DNA from: an uncultured SAR86 cluster bacterium
GTDB taxonomy: Bacteria > Pseudomonadota > Gammaproteobacteria > Magnimaribacterales > Magnimaribacteraceae
Assembly: GCA_938075195.1 (NCBI GenBank)
Contig: CALJGK010000010.1
Location: 1 to 64,000, forward strand
Length of the DNA: 64,000 nucleotides
Direction: 5' to 3'
The notes beneath the pieces are model-generated. The model was not told the origin of the DNA. It did no database searches and was given only the letters and a program-made list of their open reading frames with translations. Made by a program: the position numbers and the translations under genes. How positions within the stretch are numbered: position 1 is the stretch's first letter; every line of letters starts with the position of its first letter. Of this stretch, positions 9,436 to 19,687 are shown one piece after another.

Positions 9436-10512
9436 TTACTGGACAGAAACCTTTATCAATGCGGCACCTAAATTAGCGACATAAAACGGCTGAGTCTTAT
9501 TACCTATTATCATTCCGGTTAATAAACCAGGCATTTCTCCAATAGCTTCAGGCCCTAGAAGATCAGCCATACCGTCACCTCTACTCACCCTACTAATCCC
9601 TTCTGCAACAATTGCTGCTCCGTCTTTTGTTTGGGCATCAAAAGCAACAAAAAAGTCTCCAGTAGTTATATCTATTGAGAAAATTTGATTTGATAAAGGT
9701 GAGGCAACCCATAAAGAACCATCATGGTTAAGCTGCATGTTATCGGGTGAAGGAATCTCGGCTAAAATAGTCATATTTGCAAGAGTGCCTGTCGATACAT
9801 CCAAATCAAAAGATAAGACTCTATTTGCTAATGTTTCAGAAAGGTAAAATTTCTTATTAGTTTCATTGACGTAAAATCCATTTGCAAAATCTAGTTCATC
9901 GAGAATTAATTCAGGTTTTTCAGCAAAATCTCCTGTGTCCGATAAAGGCAATCTAAATAAAGAGCCATCTGGAATTGGCTTAGCGATAGCCACAAATAAT
10001 CTCTCCTCATTCTTGTTTTGAGTTGATTGCGTGAACCACAATGCACCAGTAGAATCTTGTATAGCAGTGTTTACTCCATATTCATGTGAATAGATTATCT
10101 CCGTAGAATTACTTTCGATAGAAGTCCTATAAATGTGCCCAGAAAAAACATCTGCTGTAAAAATAAAGAGATTATCTGGAGATAAATGAACGCCATTAGG
10201 TCCAGACTCTATCTCTGGAGGATTGTGCTTGTATCCAATAGATTGAAAATTACCAAAAGGTTCTACTGTGCCAGATTCATCAATCTTCACTAGACCATAT
10301 CGCTGATCGGCTACGATCAAAGTTCCATCAGAAAGCATTACTCCATCTTCTGCCCTGGAGAGAGGACGATCTTTTGGAAACTCAACCCCATCCGATAAGC
10401 TCCAAGAAGATTTCTCACTGGATGCACTCTCTTTGTCAGAAGAGCATGAAATACAAAATATTATTGCAAATGCTAATAATAATTTACTTGGGCCGAAAGT
10501 GGTTAGATTCAT
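9436..10512 (-). CDS. SMP-30/gluconolactonase/strictosidine synthase-like beta-propeller lipoprotein
   Basis: 358 aa; lipobox-like FCISCSS; GPNGVHLSPDNLFIFTADVFSGHIYR, LDFANGFYVNE, PDNMQLNHDGSLWVASP. Confidence 0.75.
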   Translation of the reverse strand: MNLTTFGPSKLLLAFAIIFCISCSSDKESASSEKSSWSLSDGVEFPKDRPLSRAEDGVMLSDGTLIVADQRYGLVKIDESGTVEPFGNFQSIGYKHNPPEIESGPNGVHLSPDNLFIFTADVFSGHIYRTSIESNSTEIIYSHEYGVNTAIQDSTGALWFTQSTQNKNEERLFVAIAKPIPDGSLFRLPLSDTGDFAEKPELILDELDFANGFYVNETNKKFYLSETLANRVLSFDLDVSTGTLANMTILAEIPSPDNMQLNHDGSLWVASPLSNQIFSIDITTGDFFVAFDAQTKDGAAIVAEGISRVSRGDGMADLLGPEAIGEMPGLLTGMIIGNKTQPFYVANLGAALIKVSVQ

Positions 10513-10535
10513 GATTTCTCCTAAAAGTAGGTTAA

Positions 10536-11018
10536 TTAATCCAATGGGACTAATTTATTTTTATATAGCCTAGTTGCAACTAATAGATCACTGTTATATT
10601 CATTGATAGAAAGAATTTTTTCATCTTTAAATTTGTAAACAAACACATATTTATTATCGTATTCACCATTAATACCTTCGGCATCTCCTTCCATAATGAC
10701 AGCCACACCATTTGCATCGGCAATCATATCCGTTGTAGTTAGAGTAATGCCGCTGGGCAATAATGCTCCAACCACATTTGGAATCCAGTCATCAAAATAA
10801 GTATCCCTATCAAATGGAATATTAGATATCTCTGTTTCACCCATAAAAGTAAAAGTAAAATCAGGATGAGTGAGAGGTTGGGCAGACTTAGGATTGTCGG
10901 ATAGAGCTAAATTCAAAAAATCACCAGCCATTTTCTTATTTTGTTCTATTTCATTTGAGTTGGTACAACTAATTAAAAAAATTGTTGTAAGTATTAAAGA
11001 TAAATTTCTTAGTTTCAT
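10536..11018 (-). CDS. lipoprotein, SnoaL/NTF2-like
   Basis: 160 aa; lipobox LISCTN; DGEA/EYDNKYVFVYKFKDEKILSINEYNSDLLVATRLY pattern typical of SnoaL-like folds. Confidence 0.55.
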   Translation of the reverse strand: MKLRNLSLILTTIFLISCTNSNEIEQNKKMAGDFLNLALSDNPKSAQPLTHPDFTFTFMGETEISNIPFDRDTYFDDWIPNVVGALLPSGITLTTTDMIADANGVAVIMEGDAEGINGEYDNKYVFVYKFKDEKILSINEYNSDLLVATRLYKNKLVPLD

Positions 11019-11093
11019 AAAGACTCCTTTCTAGATAGAAATCTTAACTGAAATATAGGACAAGGGTATTATTTTTTGTATCTTTAGAAAGAC

Positions 11094-11184
11094 TGGCGGA
11101 GAGAGAGGGATTCGAACCCTCGATAGGGGTTTACCCTATACTCCCTTAGCAGGGGAGCGCTTTCAACCGCTCAGCCACCTCTCC
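11094..11184 (-). tRNA. tRNA-Ser (anticodon GCT), CCA encoded
   Basis: Reverse complement GGAGAGGTGGCTGAGCGGTTGAAAGCGCTCCCCTGCTAAGGGAG...GGTTCGAATCCCTCTCTCTCCGCCA with long variable arm. Confidence 0.96.
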
Positions 11185-11203
11185 GGGACGGTACATTCTA
11201 AGG

Positions 11204-12832
11204 CTATGTATGTAATTGTCTAATGGAATCTGCTGCCTTTTCAGCAATCATGATTGTGGGAGCATTGGTATTGCCACCAATCAGGGTAGGCATTATGGAT
11301 GCATCTACTACTCTTAAACCTTGAATTCCATGAACTTGAAGATTGTTGTTGACTACCGCCAAGTCATCATCGCCCATTTTACAGGTACCAACAGGGTGAT
11401 AGAGAGTTTCACCAGTCTGTCTTATCCAGTCATCAAGCTGTGCATCGTCATCTACATCTATGTCCTTTCCAGGTTTAGTCTGATCTCCTCTATAGGGGTC
11501 GAAAGCTTTTTGAAGGAATACTCTTCTTGTTTCTCTCAAAGCATTTCTTGTATCGATCATATCTTGCTCTTCGGATAAATAATTAGGATACATAAGGGGC
11601 TCATCACTAGGATTTGAGCTTTTTAGTGCAATATGGCCCCTACTTTGCGGCCTACATATATAAATCACAGCTGTAAATCCATGATTTTTGTCAATGCCTT
11701 CTCTGCCATGCAGGTCTGGTGTTTGTATAGATGTAAAGTGTAGTTGTGTATCAGGGATATCTTTATCGGGACTCGATTTAAAAAATGCTCCTGCACTAGT
11801 AGGTGGATAAGCCGCATCTCCTTTACCAAAGAATAAATACTTCATTCCTGATAACCCTGTGTTAAGAAGACCAGCAGACCTATGAAGCGTTACTGGTTGT
11901 GTGGAGTAAAATGAATTTAAAACTCCGTAATGATCTTGAAGATTCTTACCTACACCCTTAAGTTCATGAACTACATTGATGCCGTGTTTATTTAACTCTT
12001 GCGCATCCCCTACTCCGCTGTTCATAAGAATTTGAGGACTATTGATTGCTCCTGCTGAAATAATGACTTCTTTATTGGATTTGCATGTAAACATTTGCCC
12101 ATTCTTTGAATATTCAACGCCGACGGCTTTTTTTCCCTCAAAAATAATTTTATTTACTTGTACATTTGTTTCTGTAGAAAGATTTTTTCTTTTTAAGACT
12201 GGATGAAGGTAAGCTTTTGCAGAACTCCATCGCCTAGGTCCTAATCGAGTGTCTTTCATGGTATGTTCATACCTTGAAAATCCCTCTTGTTCTTTACCAT
12301 TAAAATCGTCCGTCAAAGGAAAGCCTGCTTGCTCTCCCGCTTCCAAGAATACATCTAATAAAAGGTCATCTTTTCTGGAAGATTTTTTTACGCTCAGTGG
12401 ACCATCAAAGCCATGGTATTCTTCATCTCCTTCGCCCTGGAAACTTTCAGCCTTTTTAAAATAAGGTAATACGTCCTCATAGGACCAACCTGTATTGCCT
12501 TGCTGTCTCCATAAATCATAGTCATAAGAATTTCCTCGAATATAGACCATGGCGTTTATAGATGAGGAACCGCCCCATACCCTTCCTCTTGGCCAGTAAA
12601 GCTTTCTGTTGTTAGTAGTTGGCTCCGGTTCCGTTTCATATCCATAATTAAGATTACTTTTAGTGGGTACTATTTGAGAGTAACCAGAAGGCATATGGAT
12701 AAAGAAGTTTTTATCCTTACCACCTGCTTCTAAAATTAAAACTGTATCTTTCTCGTTCTTAGAAAGCCTATTGGCCATCACGCAACCGGCACTTCCTGCA
12801 CCTATAATGATGTAATCAAAATTTCTATCCAT
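11204..12832 (-). CDS. GMC family oxidoreductase (choline dehydrogenase-like)
   Basis: 542 aa; DYIIIGAGSAGCVMANRLS, GRVWGGSSSINAMVYIRG, ISAGAINSPQILMNSGVG, HPVGTCKMG, NAPTIMIAEKAAD. Confidence 0.93.
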   Translation of the reverse strand: MDRNFDYIIIGAGSAGCVMANRLSKNEKDTVLILEAGGKDKNFFIHMPSGYSQIVPTKSNLNYGYETEPEPTTNNRKLYWPRGRVWGGSSSINAMVYIRGNSYDYDLWRQQGNTGWSYEDVLPYFKKAESFQGEGDEEYHGFDGPLSVKKSSRKDDLLLDVFLEAGEQAGFPLTDDFNGKEQEGFSRYEHTMKDTRLGPRRWSSAKAYLHPVLKRKNLSTETNVQVNKIIFEGKKAVGVEYSKNGQMFTCKSNKEVIISAGAINSPQILMNSGVGDAQELNKHGINVVHELKGVGKNLQDHYGVLNSFYSTQPVTLHRSAGLLNTGLSGMKYLFFGKGDAAYPPTSAGAFFKSSPDKDIPDTQLHFTSIQTPDLHGREGIDKNHGFTAVIYICRPQSRGHIALKSSNPSDEPLMYPNYLSEEQDMIDTRNALRETRRVFLQKAFDPYRGDQTKPGKDIDVDDDAQLDDWIRQTGETLYHPVGTCKMGDDDLAVVNNNLQVHGIQGLRVVDASIMPTLIGGNTNAPTIMIAEKAADSIRQLHT

Positions 12833-12936
12833 GTTTCTCCTTTGTGAGAATTAAGCGGGCCAGACCCCATTAATATCAGCAATTTTAAGCTGAAAGTTCA
12901 GTGATTAGAAGAATAAATTTCAGTATCTAATTGGAT

Positions 12937-13512
12937 CTATCGCGATAGATTGTCCGCATAGGAGTGATTGGCATGACTATGCCTTTGCTCGTCATTTCTT
13001 ACGGCTTTGATTAAATCTGAAAGCTTGGCATTTCGGTCTAAATCATAATATTTAATAGCTAAAAGTGGAGCTTGGAAATTCTCTACACTACCCTCCTCAA
13101 CCATTTTCAAATATTCTGTATAACTCTTCACAGCCTCGTCCTCAAAGTAACCAATCATTCGGTGCGCTGTTCTAGTAAAAAATAAGTACATGATTAAGTA
13201 GAAGGTACCAAATATAATTTGAGCGAAAGATACCAGAAATCTCTCAAACCTATTAGGTTTAGCGATTTCAATAAAAAACATAAGATGCATACGCTCGTTC
13301 TCTGCTTCTGCAAGCATTTCTCTGATATCTGCTCCATAACCAGTCTGCATAGACCTTAAGCTTTTGAAATGCATTAAGACTCCCGCAACCATTCCGGGCA
13401 CACCGGCTACTGTCTCAAGAACTACAGCGCGGTGGCCATATCGATCAACAAAAAAGGTATCGGCAATGAATCGGAAGAACTTTGTCATAGATAAAGCAAA
13501 TTTATCTGACAA
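12937..13512 (-). CDS. alternative oxidase (AOX) family di-iron quinol oxidase
   Basis: 191 aa; VLETVAGVPGMVAG, AEAENERMHLM, GYFEDEAVKSYTEYL, RNDEQRHSHANHSYAD - the four AOX di-iron ligand motifs. Confidence 0.88.
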   Translation of the reverse strand: MSDKFALSMTKFFRFIADTFFVDRYGHRAVVLETVAGVPGMVAGVLMHFKSLRSMQTGYGADIREMLAEAENERMHLMFFIEIAKPNRFERFLVSFAQIIFGTFYLIMYLFFTRTAHRMIGYFEDEAVKSYTEYLKMVEEGSVENFQAPLLAIKYYDLDRNAKLSDLIKAVRNDEQRHSHANHSYADNLSR

Positions 13513-13599
13513 AAGACCAGGAATTGTAGAAATTAGAATTTTAATATAAACACCACTTATGACTTAATATAAGCAATAATTATAACTTGGCAAGTTTAT

Positions 13600-14568
13600 T
13601 TAAGCAATGCTCCGAGAATCGTTTAAATGATCAAGGATAGTCGAGGTTATTTCATCGGCAAGCTCTTCCGGAATTTCGTGACCCACACCTTCCATAATTA
13701 ATTTTTTAGCATTAGGAATATTTTCATACAGGGCCATACCATGATCTAAACCAAGGATAGCATCTTCTGTTCCGTGTATAACTAGAGTGGGTTTAGAAAT
13801 TTGATTGAGTCTATGTTTTCTACTTGGAGAAGCTCCAGCAGCATCACCATGTTTACAGTTAGGATTATGTCCATGAGCCATTATTGGTTTAAGTTTTTGT
13901 CTAAATTTTTCTTCATTAAAAGGGAATCTAGAGCCTGTAAGTTCTCTATAAATTCTTGTGACTGAATCGGCATGATTTCCTTTGGCGTCCATAAAAGCAG
14001 ATTCTTGCAATCCATTGATGAGGGCAGGAGTCATGTTTGATAGGTCTGGATCTCCTATGCCAGGAGAAGACATAATTGGAGTAATTGTTAGAGTACGATC
14101 AGGATAATCAAGTGCAAGTAACTGAGTTATCATTCCTCCCATTGAAGCACCAATGATATGTGCTTTATCTATGTTTAAATGATCCATCAAGCAAACTGCA
14201 TCTTTAGCCATATCATCTAAAGTATAGTCAGGATCTTTAATATCAAACTCTTGCATATAGCCATTCTCATCAATAACAGAATCGAAGGCTTTTTTTAGAA
14301 AAAACCTTAATAAGAATTTAGGTAAAAAGAGTCGAACTAGTTTTGCAGAAAAAGATTCCTTACCAAACCACGTGCTCTTGCCAACATCTCTATTATCAAA
14401 TCTTACGACATGAAAACCTGCATGAACTAGAGGATCAATGAATTCGGGGGGCCATTGCATGCAGTTTGCATTCGCTCCCATGATAAGGAGAACAGAGGGA
14501 TTAGAAGGATTGCCGAAGTCTTCCCACCATATATTGATGTTATTTACTTCGGCGATTCCTTCAGGCAT
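13600..14568 (-). CDS. alpha/beta hydrolase
   Basis: 322 aa; VLLIMGANANCMQWP, RFDNRDVGKS, IIGASMGGMITQLLA nucleophile elbow, TLVIHGTEDAILG, GVGHEIPEE. Confidence 0.92.
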   Translation of the reverse strand: MPEGIAEVNNINIWWEDFGNPSNPSVLLIMGANANCMQWPPEFIDPLVHAGFHVVRFDNRDVGKSTWFGKESFSAKLVRLFLPKFLLRFFLKKAFDSVIDENGYMQEFDIKDPDYTLDDMAKDAVCLMDHLNIDKAHIIGASMGGMITQLLALDYPDRTLTITPIMSSPGIGDPDLSNMTPALINGLQESAFMDAKGNHADSVTRIYRELTGSRFPFNEEKFRQKLKPIMAHGHNPNCKHGDAAGASPSRKHRLNQISKPTLVIHGTEDAILGLDHGMALYENIPNAKKLIMEGVGHEIPEELADEITSTILDHLNDSRSIA

Positions 14569-14573
14569 ACATA

Positions 14574-16964
14574 TTAAAAATTTCTTCTATATTCTATACC
14601 ATATCTTCTAGGTTGACCCCAATAATCAGTAGTCATACCAAGGCTGAAGTTAGTGCCTCCAATTTCGATATCACCAGATTGGCTCAACATAGTATTGACA
14701 TAATCTTCATCTGTTAGGTTAGTTCCCCATAGGGCAATAGACGATTGACCATCTGCAAGATTCCAAGTGATTCTTGCATCCACAAGCTCATAGTCATCAG
14801 CAACTGAAGATGGAACATCTTCAAGTGTATAGTTCTCTTCATCATGATAACTGATTCCAATTGTGCTCTGGATATCAGATCCATTACCAAGGTCATAGGT
14901 ATGCATTAGACTCAGATCCCATGTCAGGCGGTCATCGTTTCCACCAAACCCGGTTGAGGTGATGTCTCTTTCAACTACTAGAGTAGAAAGGGAGCCATCG
15001 GCATTTGTAATAGTTGTATTATCTTGAATTACAAATTCGTCATATTCACCTTCAAATGTAGCTACCATTGCGCTTAAAACTAATGAATCAGTTAACTGAG
15101 CCAGGATTTCAAATTCCATGCCTTCCAGGGTAGCTTCTTGTGCATTAACTAAATCAGCTATTGGAGTGCCATTGACGATTCTTCCTACAGTAACCTGTTG
15201 GTTTTCATACGTAGTACTGAACATAGTAGCGTTCACTCTGAGCCTGTTATCTAAAAAGTCGCCTTTCATACCAAACTCATAGTTATCTGATGTTTCAGGT
15301 AAGAAACGCCTCATTGCTACGTCTCCATTAAAACCGCCACTAGAGTAACCTTTACTATAACTAGCATAGAAAAGAACATCTTCTGTTTGTTGGTAACTTA
15401 GGATGGCTCTAGGAGTTGTCTCACTGTATTCAACGGTTCTAGTACATCTATCTGATGCAGCAAAACCAAAGGCATTTGTAGGCATACCTGGGCAAGCATA
15501 ATTAAGATTGAATGTTCCAGGCATTCCAGTAAGAGCTGATGCGTCCTCATAAAGTCTAGAAGTCCTAGTAAATTCTCTTTCATCCTCTGTGTATCTTGCA
15601 CCTAGAGTTAAATCCAATTGGTCATTTATTGCATAAGTTCCTTCAAAAAATATAGCTTGGTTTTGCATATCTGTAATACTTCCTTGAACCTCACTTCCTA
15701 GTAATTTAGTTCCCAATGCAATTCCTGCAAGAGCAGGAGGTAATAGAGGTGATGGATTGACTCCTCTAAACAAAGGCACACTTAGTACATCAACAGCATC
15801 TTCTTCAAATGCATACAAACCAACTACCCAATCCATATTTTCTGACGATCCAGTAAGTCTTAGTTCTTGAGACCATTGTTTATGACTCATATTGTCATCA
15901 AGAATCTCTAAGAAGTTGACACCAGGTCCATTTCCCATCATCCAGCCCCATGTACCATTAAAAGAATCGAGCTCAGCATAATTAGAAATGGATTCTATGG
16001 TTCCAAAAGCAGTTTCATATGACTGGCTTAGGGTTATCGAATCTTTTTCAGCAGAAACGTTCTCATTTGGCGCTGTGTCCATTGAAATATCTTTAGTTGT
16101 TGATCTGCAATTAGCTTTTAAGGCATCATAAATTCCAAAAATATTAGCAACAGCTCCTAGTCCGCCACTCAAAGCACCATTTTCAGGACCAGTAAATCTG
16201 CAAGAACCAAGAGCAGCTCTTTCGTCTTGCTCGAATTGACTAAAAGCTAAATTTGCAGAGTAAGCATCATTGTCATATCTGAGTTGTGCTCTAAAAGAAG
16301 TAGTGTCTTCGTTACCACGATCATTTCCTGTAATAGAATTGATCATAAATCCATCAGTCTCTTTTGTTAAAAAAGAAAACCTGAAGGATAGAGAATCATT
16401 TATAGGAGTATTAAACATACCTTCTATTAGCTGATGACTATCAGAGCCTGCACCTAATCTGATTTTAGCTTCCCTTTCTTGAGAAGGCTTATTGGTAATA
16501 ATATTTATTAGACCAGCAGTAGTATTTTTACCAAATAAAGTTCCTTGAGGACCCCTCAAAACTTCTACTCGCTGAATATCATACAAGTCTACTAAACCAC
16601 CTTGTGGTCTAGCTGAGTAGACTCCATCTGTGTATAGACCAATTTTTGGATCGTGAGAAACAGCCCAATTAGATTGCCCTATTCCTCTCATAAAAACTTC
16701 AAGAACAGTACTGTTTACTGCACCAAGTTGGATACTTAAGTTAGGCGCTAATTTTTCAATATCTGTTAGCTCAACAATATTCCTCATCTCTAATTGCTCT
16801 TCGTTTAAAGCACTGATAGGTATTGGAACACTTTGAGATAACTCAGCTCTTTTACGTGCCGTGACTACTATCTCATCAAAGACAGATACGTCCTCGTCGG
16901 CGCTAAAAGAAATTGTTGGAATGGATATAAGTGATAAACACAAAAGTGTTAATTTAAGATTCAT
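14574..16964 (-). CDS. TonB-dependent receptor
   Basis: 796 aa; signal peptide, DEIVVTARKR TonB box/plug start, VEVLRGPQGTLFGKNTTAGLINIIT plug, C-terminal GIEYRRNF aromatic end. Confidence 0.95.
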   Translation of the reverse strand: MNLKLTLLCLSLISIPTISFSADEDVSVFDEIVVTARKRAELSQSVPIPISALNEEQLEMRNIVELTDIEKLAPNLSIQLGAVNSTVLEVFMRGIGQSNWAVSHDPKIGLYTDGVYSARPQGGLVDLYDIQRVEVLRGPQGTLFGKNTTAGLINIITNKPSQEREAKIRLGAGSDSHQLIEGMFNTPINDSLSFRFSFLTKETDGFMINSITGNDRGNEDTTSFRAQLRYDNDAYSANLAFSQFEQDERAALGSCRFTGPENGALSGGLGAVANIFGIYDALKANCRSTTKDISMDTAPNENVSAEKDSITLSQSYETAFGTIESISNYAELDSFNGTWGWMMGNGPGVNFLEILDDNMSHKQWSQELRLTGSSENMDWVVGLYAFEEDAVDVLSVPLFRGVNPSPLLPPALAGIALGTKLLGSEVQGSITDMQNQAIFFEGTYAINDQLDLTLGARYTEDEREFTRTSRLYEDASALTGMPGTFNLNYACPGMPTNAFGFAASDRCTRTVEYSETTPRAILSYQQTEDVLFYASYSKGYSSGGFNGDVAMRRFLPETSDNYEFGMKGDFLDNRLRVNATMFSTTYENQQVTVGRIVNGTPIADLVNAQEATLEGMEFEILAQLTDSLVLSAMVATFEGEYDEFVIQDNTTITNADGSLSTLVVERDITSTGFGGNDDRLTWDLSLMHTYDLGNGSDIQSTIGISYHDEENYTLEDVPSSVADDYELVDARITWNLADGQSSIALWGTNLTDEDYVNTMLSQSGDIEIGGTNFSLGMTTDYWGQPRRYGIEYRRNF

Positions 16965-17074
16965 AAAACTCTCCTTGTTAAATGTAAACCTTCCATAAAA
17001 CCTAATGGCTTTATATGTTTAATGCACTCTATAGAGTTTGTAAAGAAAGGTTAAGTCTTTTTTTTAAACCAGAA

Positions 17075-17107
17075 CAAAAAAAGGGCTCATTAACAAGCCC
17101 TTTTTTT
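17075..17107. terminator. Rho-independent terminator (for the TonB-receptor gene 17121..19526 on the minus strand)
   Basis: AAAAAAAGGGCT-CATTAAC-AAGCCCTTTTTTT hairpin with A/T tracts on both sides. Confidence 0.8.
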
Positions 17108-17120
17108 CTTGAAAAGAGAA

Positions 17121-19526
17121 TTAGAAATCTCTTCTCCATTCGATTCCAAATCTTCTTGGTTGGCCCCAGTAATCAGCAGAAAAACCAAGAGACGGATCCA
17201 CTCCTCCAGCAGGCACATCACCACCCTGCCAAAGCATACTAGCTATATACCTTTTATCGGTGAGATTAGTTCCCCATAAGGTTATGGTTGTAACGCCATC
17301 AGGAAGTCTTACTGCAACCCTACCGTCTACTAAGGTGTATCCTGGTGCATTTGAACCGGGAACATGCTCTAAAGTTCCCCAAACATTATCTTGTTTATTT
17401 AAACTAACTTGACTGGTAACGGAAGTGCCATCTGATAACGTTTGGTCATGGATTAATCCAATATCAAAGGTGTTACTTTTACCATTATCTCCTGAGCCTC
17501 CAAAAGGCGTTGCCGTCAAATCCCTTAAAACATCAGTTGAAACAAAGGTCGCAGGATCGTAAAGCGTGTCAATTACATTAAAGTCATTATATTCCCCATC
17601 AAGCAGACCATAAGTCATAGTTAATGCCAAGTTATCCGTTAACTGAGCAGCTAATTCAAATTCTAAACCACTTAAATCTGCTTCTGCGGCATTAATAATA
17701 TCTGCCGTGGGTTGGCCATCAATTACTCTGCCAACAGTAATCTGCTGATTCTTATATATAGTGGAAAAATAAGTAGCATTTAGACGTACTGTTCCATCTC
17801 TAAGAGTGCTTTTAAAACCTACTTCATAGTTATCAGACACTTCAGGTAAGAAAGGTTTCATTCTTACATCTTGGTTAAAGCCACCAGATGAATAGCCTTT
17901 ACTATAACTAGCATAGACTAGGAAATCTTCATTATAAGCATGACTAAGAATTGCTCTCGAAGTTGTTTCGCTATAATCAATCTCTTGATAACAACGATCG
18001 CTCTTAGCCACTCCAGTTGAAGCATCGATATTTCCTGGACAAGCATATGCAGGATCAAAACCACCTCCAATAAGACTTTGTATCCTCAGGTATTCCCTCT
18101 CATCTTCAGTCCTTCTCATACCTATAGTTAAGTCTGTCTGATCATTGAAGGCATAGGTTCCCTCTGCATAGAAAGCTTCATTAGAATTGGTGACATCATT
18201 TGATTGAGATCTAGAGCCAAACATTTGGGTGCCCATGACTGTTTGAGCTACATTTAAAACTCCGGGGATAACAAGATAATACATCGGCCAATCAGCAGCT
18301 GATGGAGGTGTATACCCTCTCAAAACTGGGACATCTATAGAGCCAAAACTGTCTTCTTCAAACATATAAGCACCTAATGTCCAAGATAGATTGCCTGTAT
18401 CTCCAGTAAGTCTTATCTCATGAGAATCGATATCATTTTCACTAGAATTATTGATTACATCCAATAAATTAGTTGTGGTAGTTGTCGAAGAATTACCCGA
18501 ACCCATACCCCAACCCCAAGTACCATTGTAATTTTCAATTTCTCTATGATTAGAAATAATAGTTAGAGTACCTATTTCCATATCTAAAGTTTGAGTGAGT
18601 GTGAAAGAATCTGTGTCTGAGGTTACTTGCTGATTAGGATTATTATCTCTTCCTAGACCATATCCAGTTTCATTACAGTTTTTTCTCATTGTGTCGTATG
18701 TTCCTGCGAGATAAGCAACCGCACCAAATCCTGTTGCAACTGCGCCATTCTCGGGATTGATAAAACGACAACTCGATAAAGTTGCAAGTTCATCTGATTC
18801 AAAATGGTCATATGTAAATCTTGCTTTATAAGCATCGCCTGAATATTGAAAGGAAGCTCTTATCGATTGAGAATCTTCGTTACCTTGGTAATTTCCTGTA
18901 ATTTGATTTTTCATAAAACCATTAGTCTCTTTAGACATCACAGCAAATCTTGAAGAAAACCTATCTGAAAGTGGAACATTGACTACTCCCCTCAACACTC
19001 GATGCCCTTCTGTTCCAATACCTAAATTTACAAATCCTTCAAAATCTTCTGTTGGGGCTTTTGTAATGATGTGAACTAATCCAGCAGTGGTATTTCTACC
19101 AAACAAAGTGCCTTGTGGTCCCCTAAGAACCTCTACACGCTCAACATCTATTAAGTCAACCATCCCGCCTTGTGGACGACTCAGGTAAACTCCATCAATG
19201 TAGATTCCTATTTTTGGATCTTGTGTCTCAGACCAATTTGTTTGACCAATTCCTCTCAAGAACACGTTAGTAACTGTAGAGTTGATGCCTTGAGCCTCAA
19301 AATTCATATTAGGTGTTAACTTACCTATATCAGCAAGTTCAGTTATGTTCCTAGCTTCGATCTGATCACCGCCTAAGGCTGTAATGGGAATAGGCACTGA
19401 TTGTGCCGTCTCTTCTCTTTGTCTGGCTGTTACTACAACCTCATCAAATATGTTGGCTTGATCATCAGCTGTAATAGCAAAGAATGGGAATGATAATAGT
19501 GAAATAATTAAAGGTAATCTAAACAT
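17121..19526 (-). CDS. TonB-dependent receptor (paralogue of the adjacent receptor)
   Basis: 801 aa; DEVVVTARQREETAQSVPIPITAL, VEVLRGPQGTLFGRNTTAGLVHIIT, C-terminal YWGQPRRFGIEWRRDF. Confidence 0.95.
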   Translation of the reverse strand: MFRLPLIISLLSFPFFAITADDQANIFDEVVVTARQREETAQSVPIPITALGGDQIEARNITELADIGKLTPNMNFEAQGINSTVTNVFLRGIGQTNWSETQDPKIGIYIDGVYLSRPQGGMVDLIDVERVEVLRGPQGTLFGRNTTAGLVHIITKAPTEDFEGFVNLGIGTEGHRVLRGVVNVPLSDRFSSRFAVMSKETNGFMKNQITGNYQGNEDSQSIRASFQYSGDAYKARFTYDHFESDELATLSSCRFINPENGAVATGFGAVAYLAGTYDTMRKNCNETGYGLGRDNNPNQQVTSDTDSFTLTQTLDMEIGTLTIISNHREIENYNGTWGWGMGSGNSSTTTTTNLLDVINNSSENDIDSHEIRLTGDTGNLSWTLGAYMFEEDSFGSIDVPVLRGYTPPSAADWPMYYLVIPGVLNVAQTVMGTQMFGSRSQSNDVTNSNEAFYAEGTYAFNDQTDLTIGMRRTEDEREYLRIQSLIGGGFDPAYACPGNIDASTGVAKSDRCYQEIDYSETTSRAILSHAYNEDFLVYASYSKGYSSGGFNQDVRMKPFLPEVSDNYEVGFKSTLRDGTVRLNATYFSTIYKNQQITVGRVIDGQPTADIINAAEADLSGLEFELAAQLTDNLALTMTYGLLDGEYNDFNVIDTLYDPATFVSTDVLRDLTATPFGGSGDNGKSNTFDIGLIHDQTLSDGTSVTSQVSLNKQDNVWGTLEHVPGSNAPGYTLVDGRVAVRLPDGVTTITLWGTNLTDKRYIASMLWQGGDVPAGGVDPSLGFSADYWGQPRRFGIEWRRDF

Positions 19527-19687
19527 AAACTTCTCCTAAATTTATAGTTAAATCATATAAATACTTCCTTGTTTTCTATATGGATAAGAACACATTATTA
19601 CAATAAAAAGCCATATGGAAGCTTTATTTAGCTTTTTCTCTTCCTTAAAAGCATAGAAAAATGATATTTCTTGAACCCAAAAAGAAG

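Noticed and set aside
19560-19640. CCATATGG palindrome and A/T-rich repeats upstream of the 17121-19526 receptor
   Set aside because: Short palindrome with no match to a regulator motif I can name; plausible by chance in AT-rich sequence.
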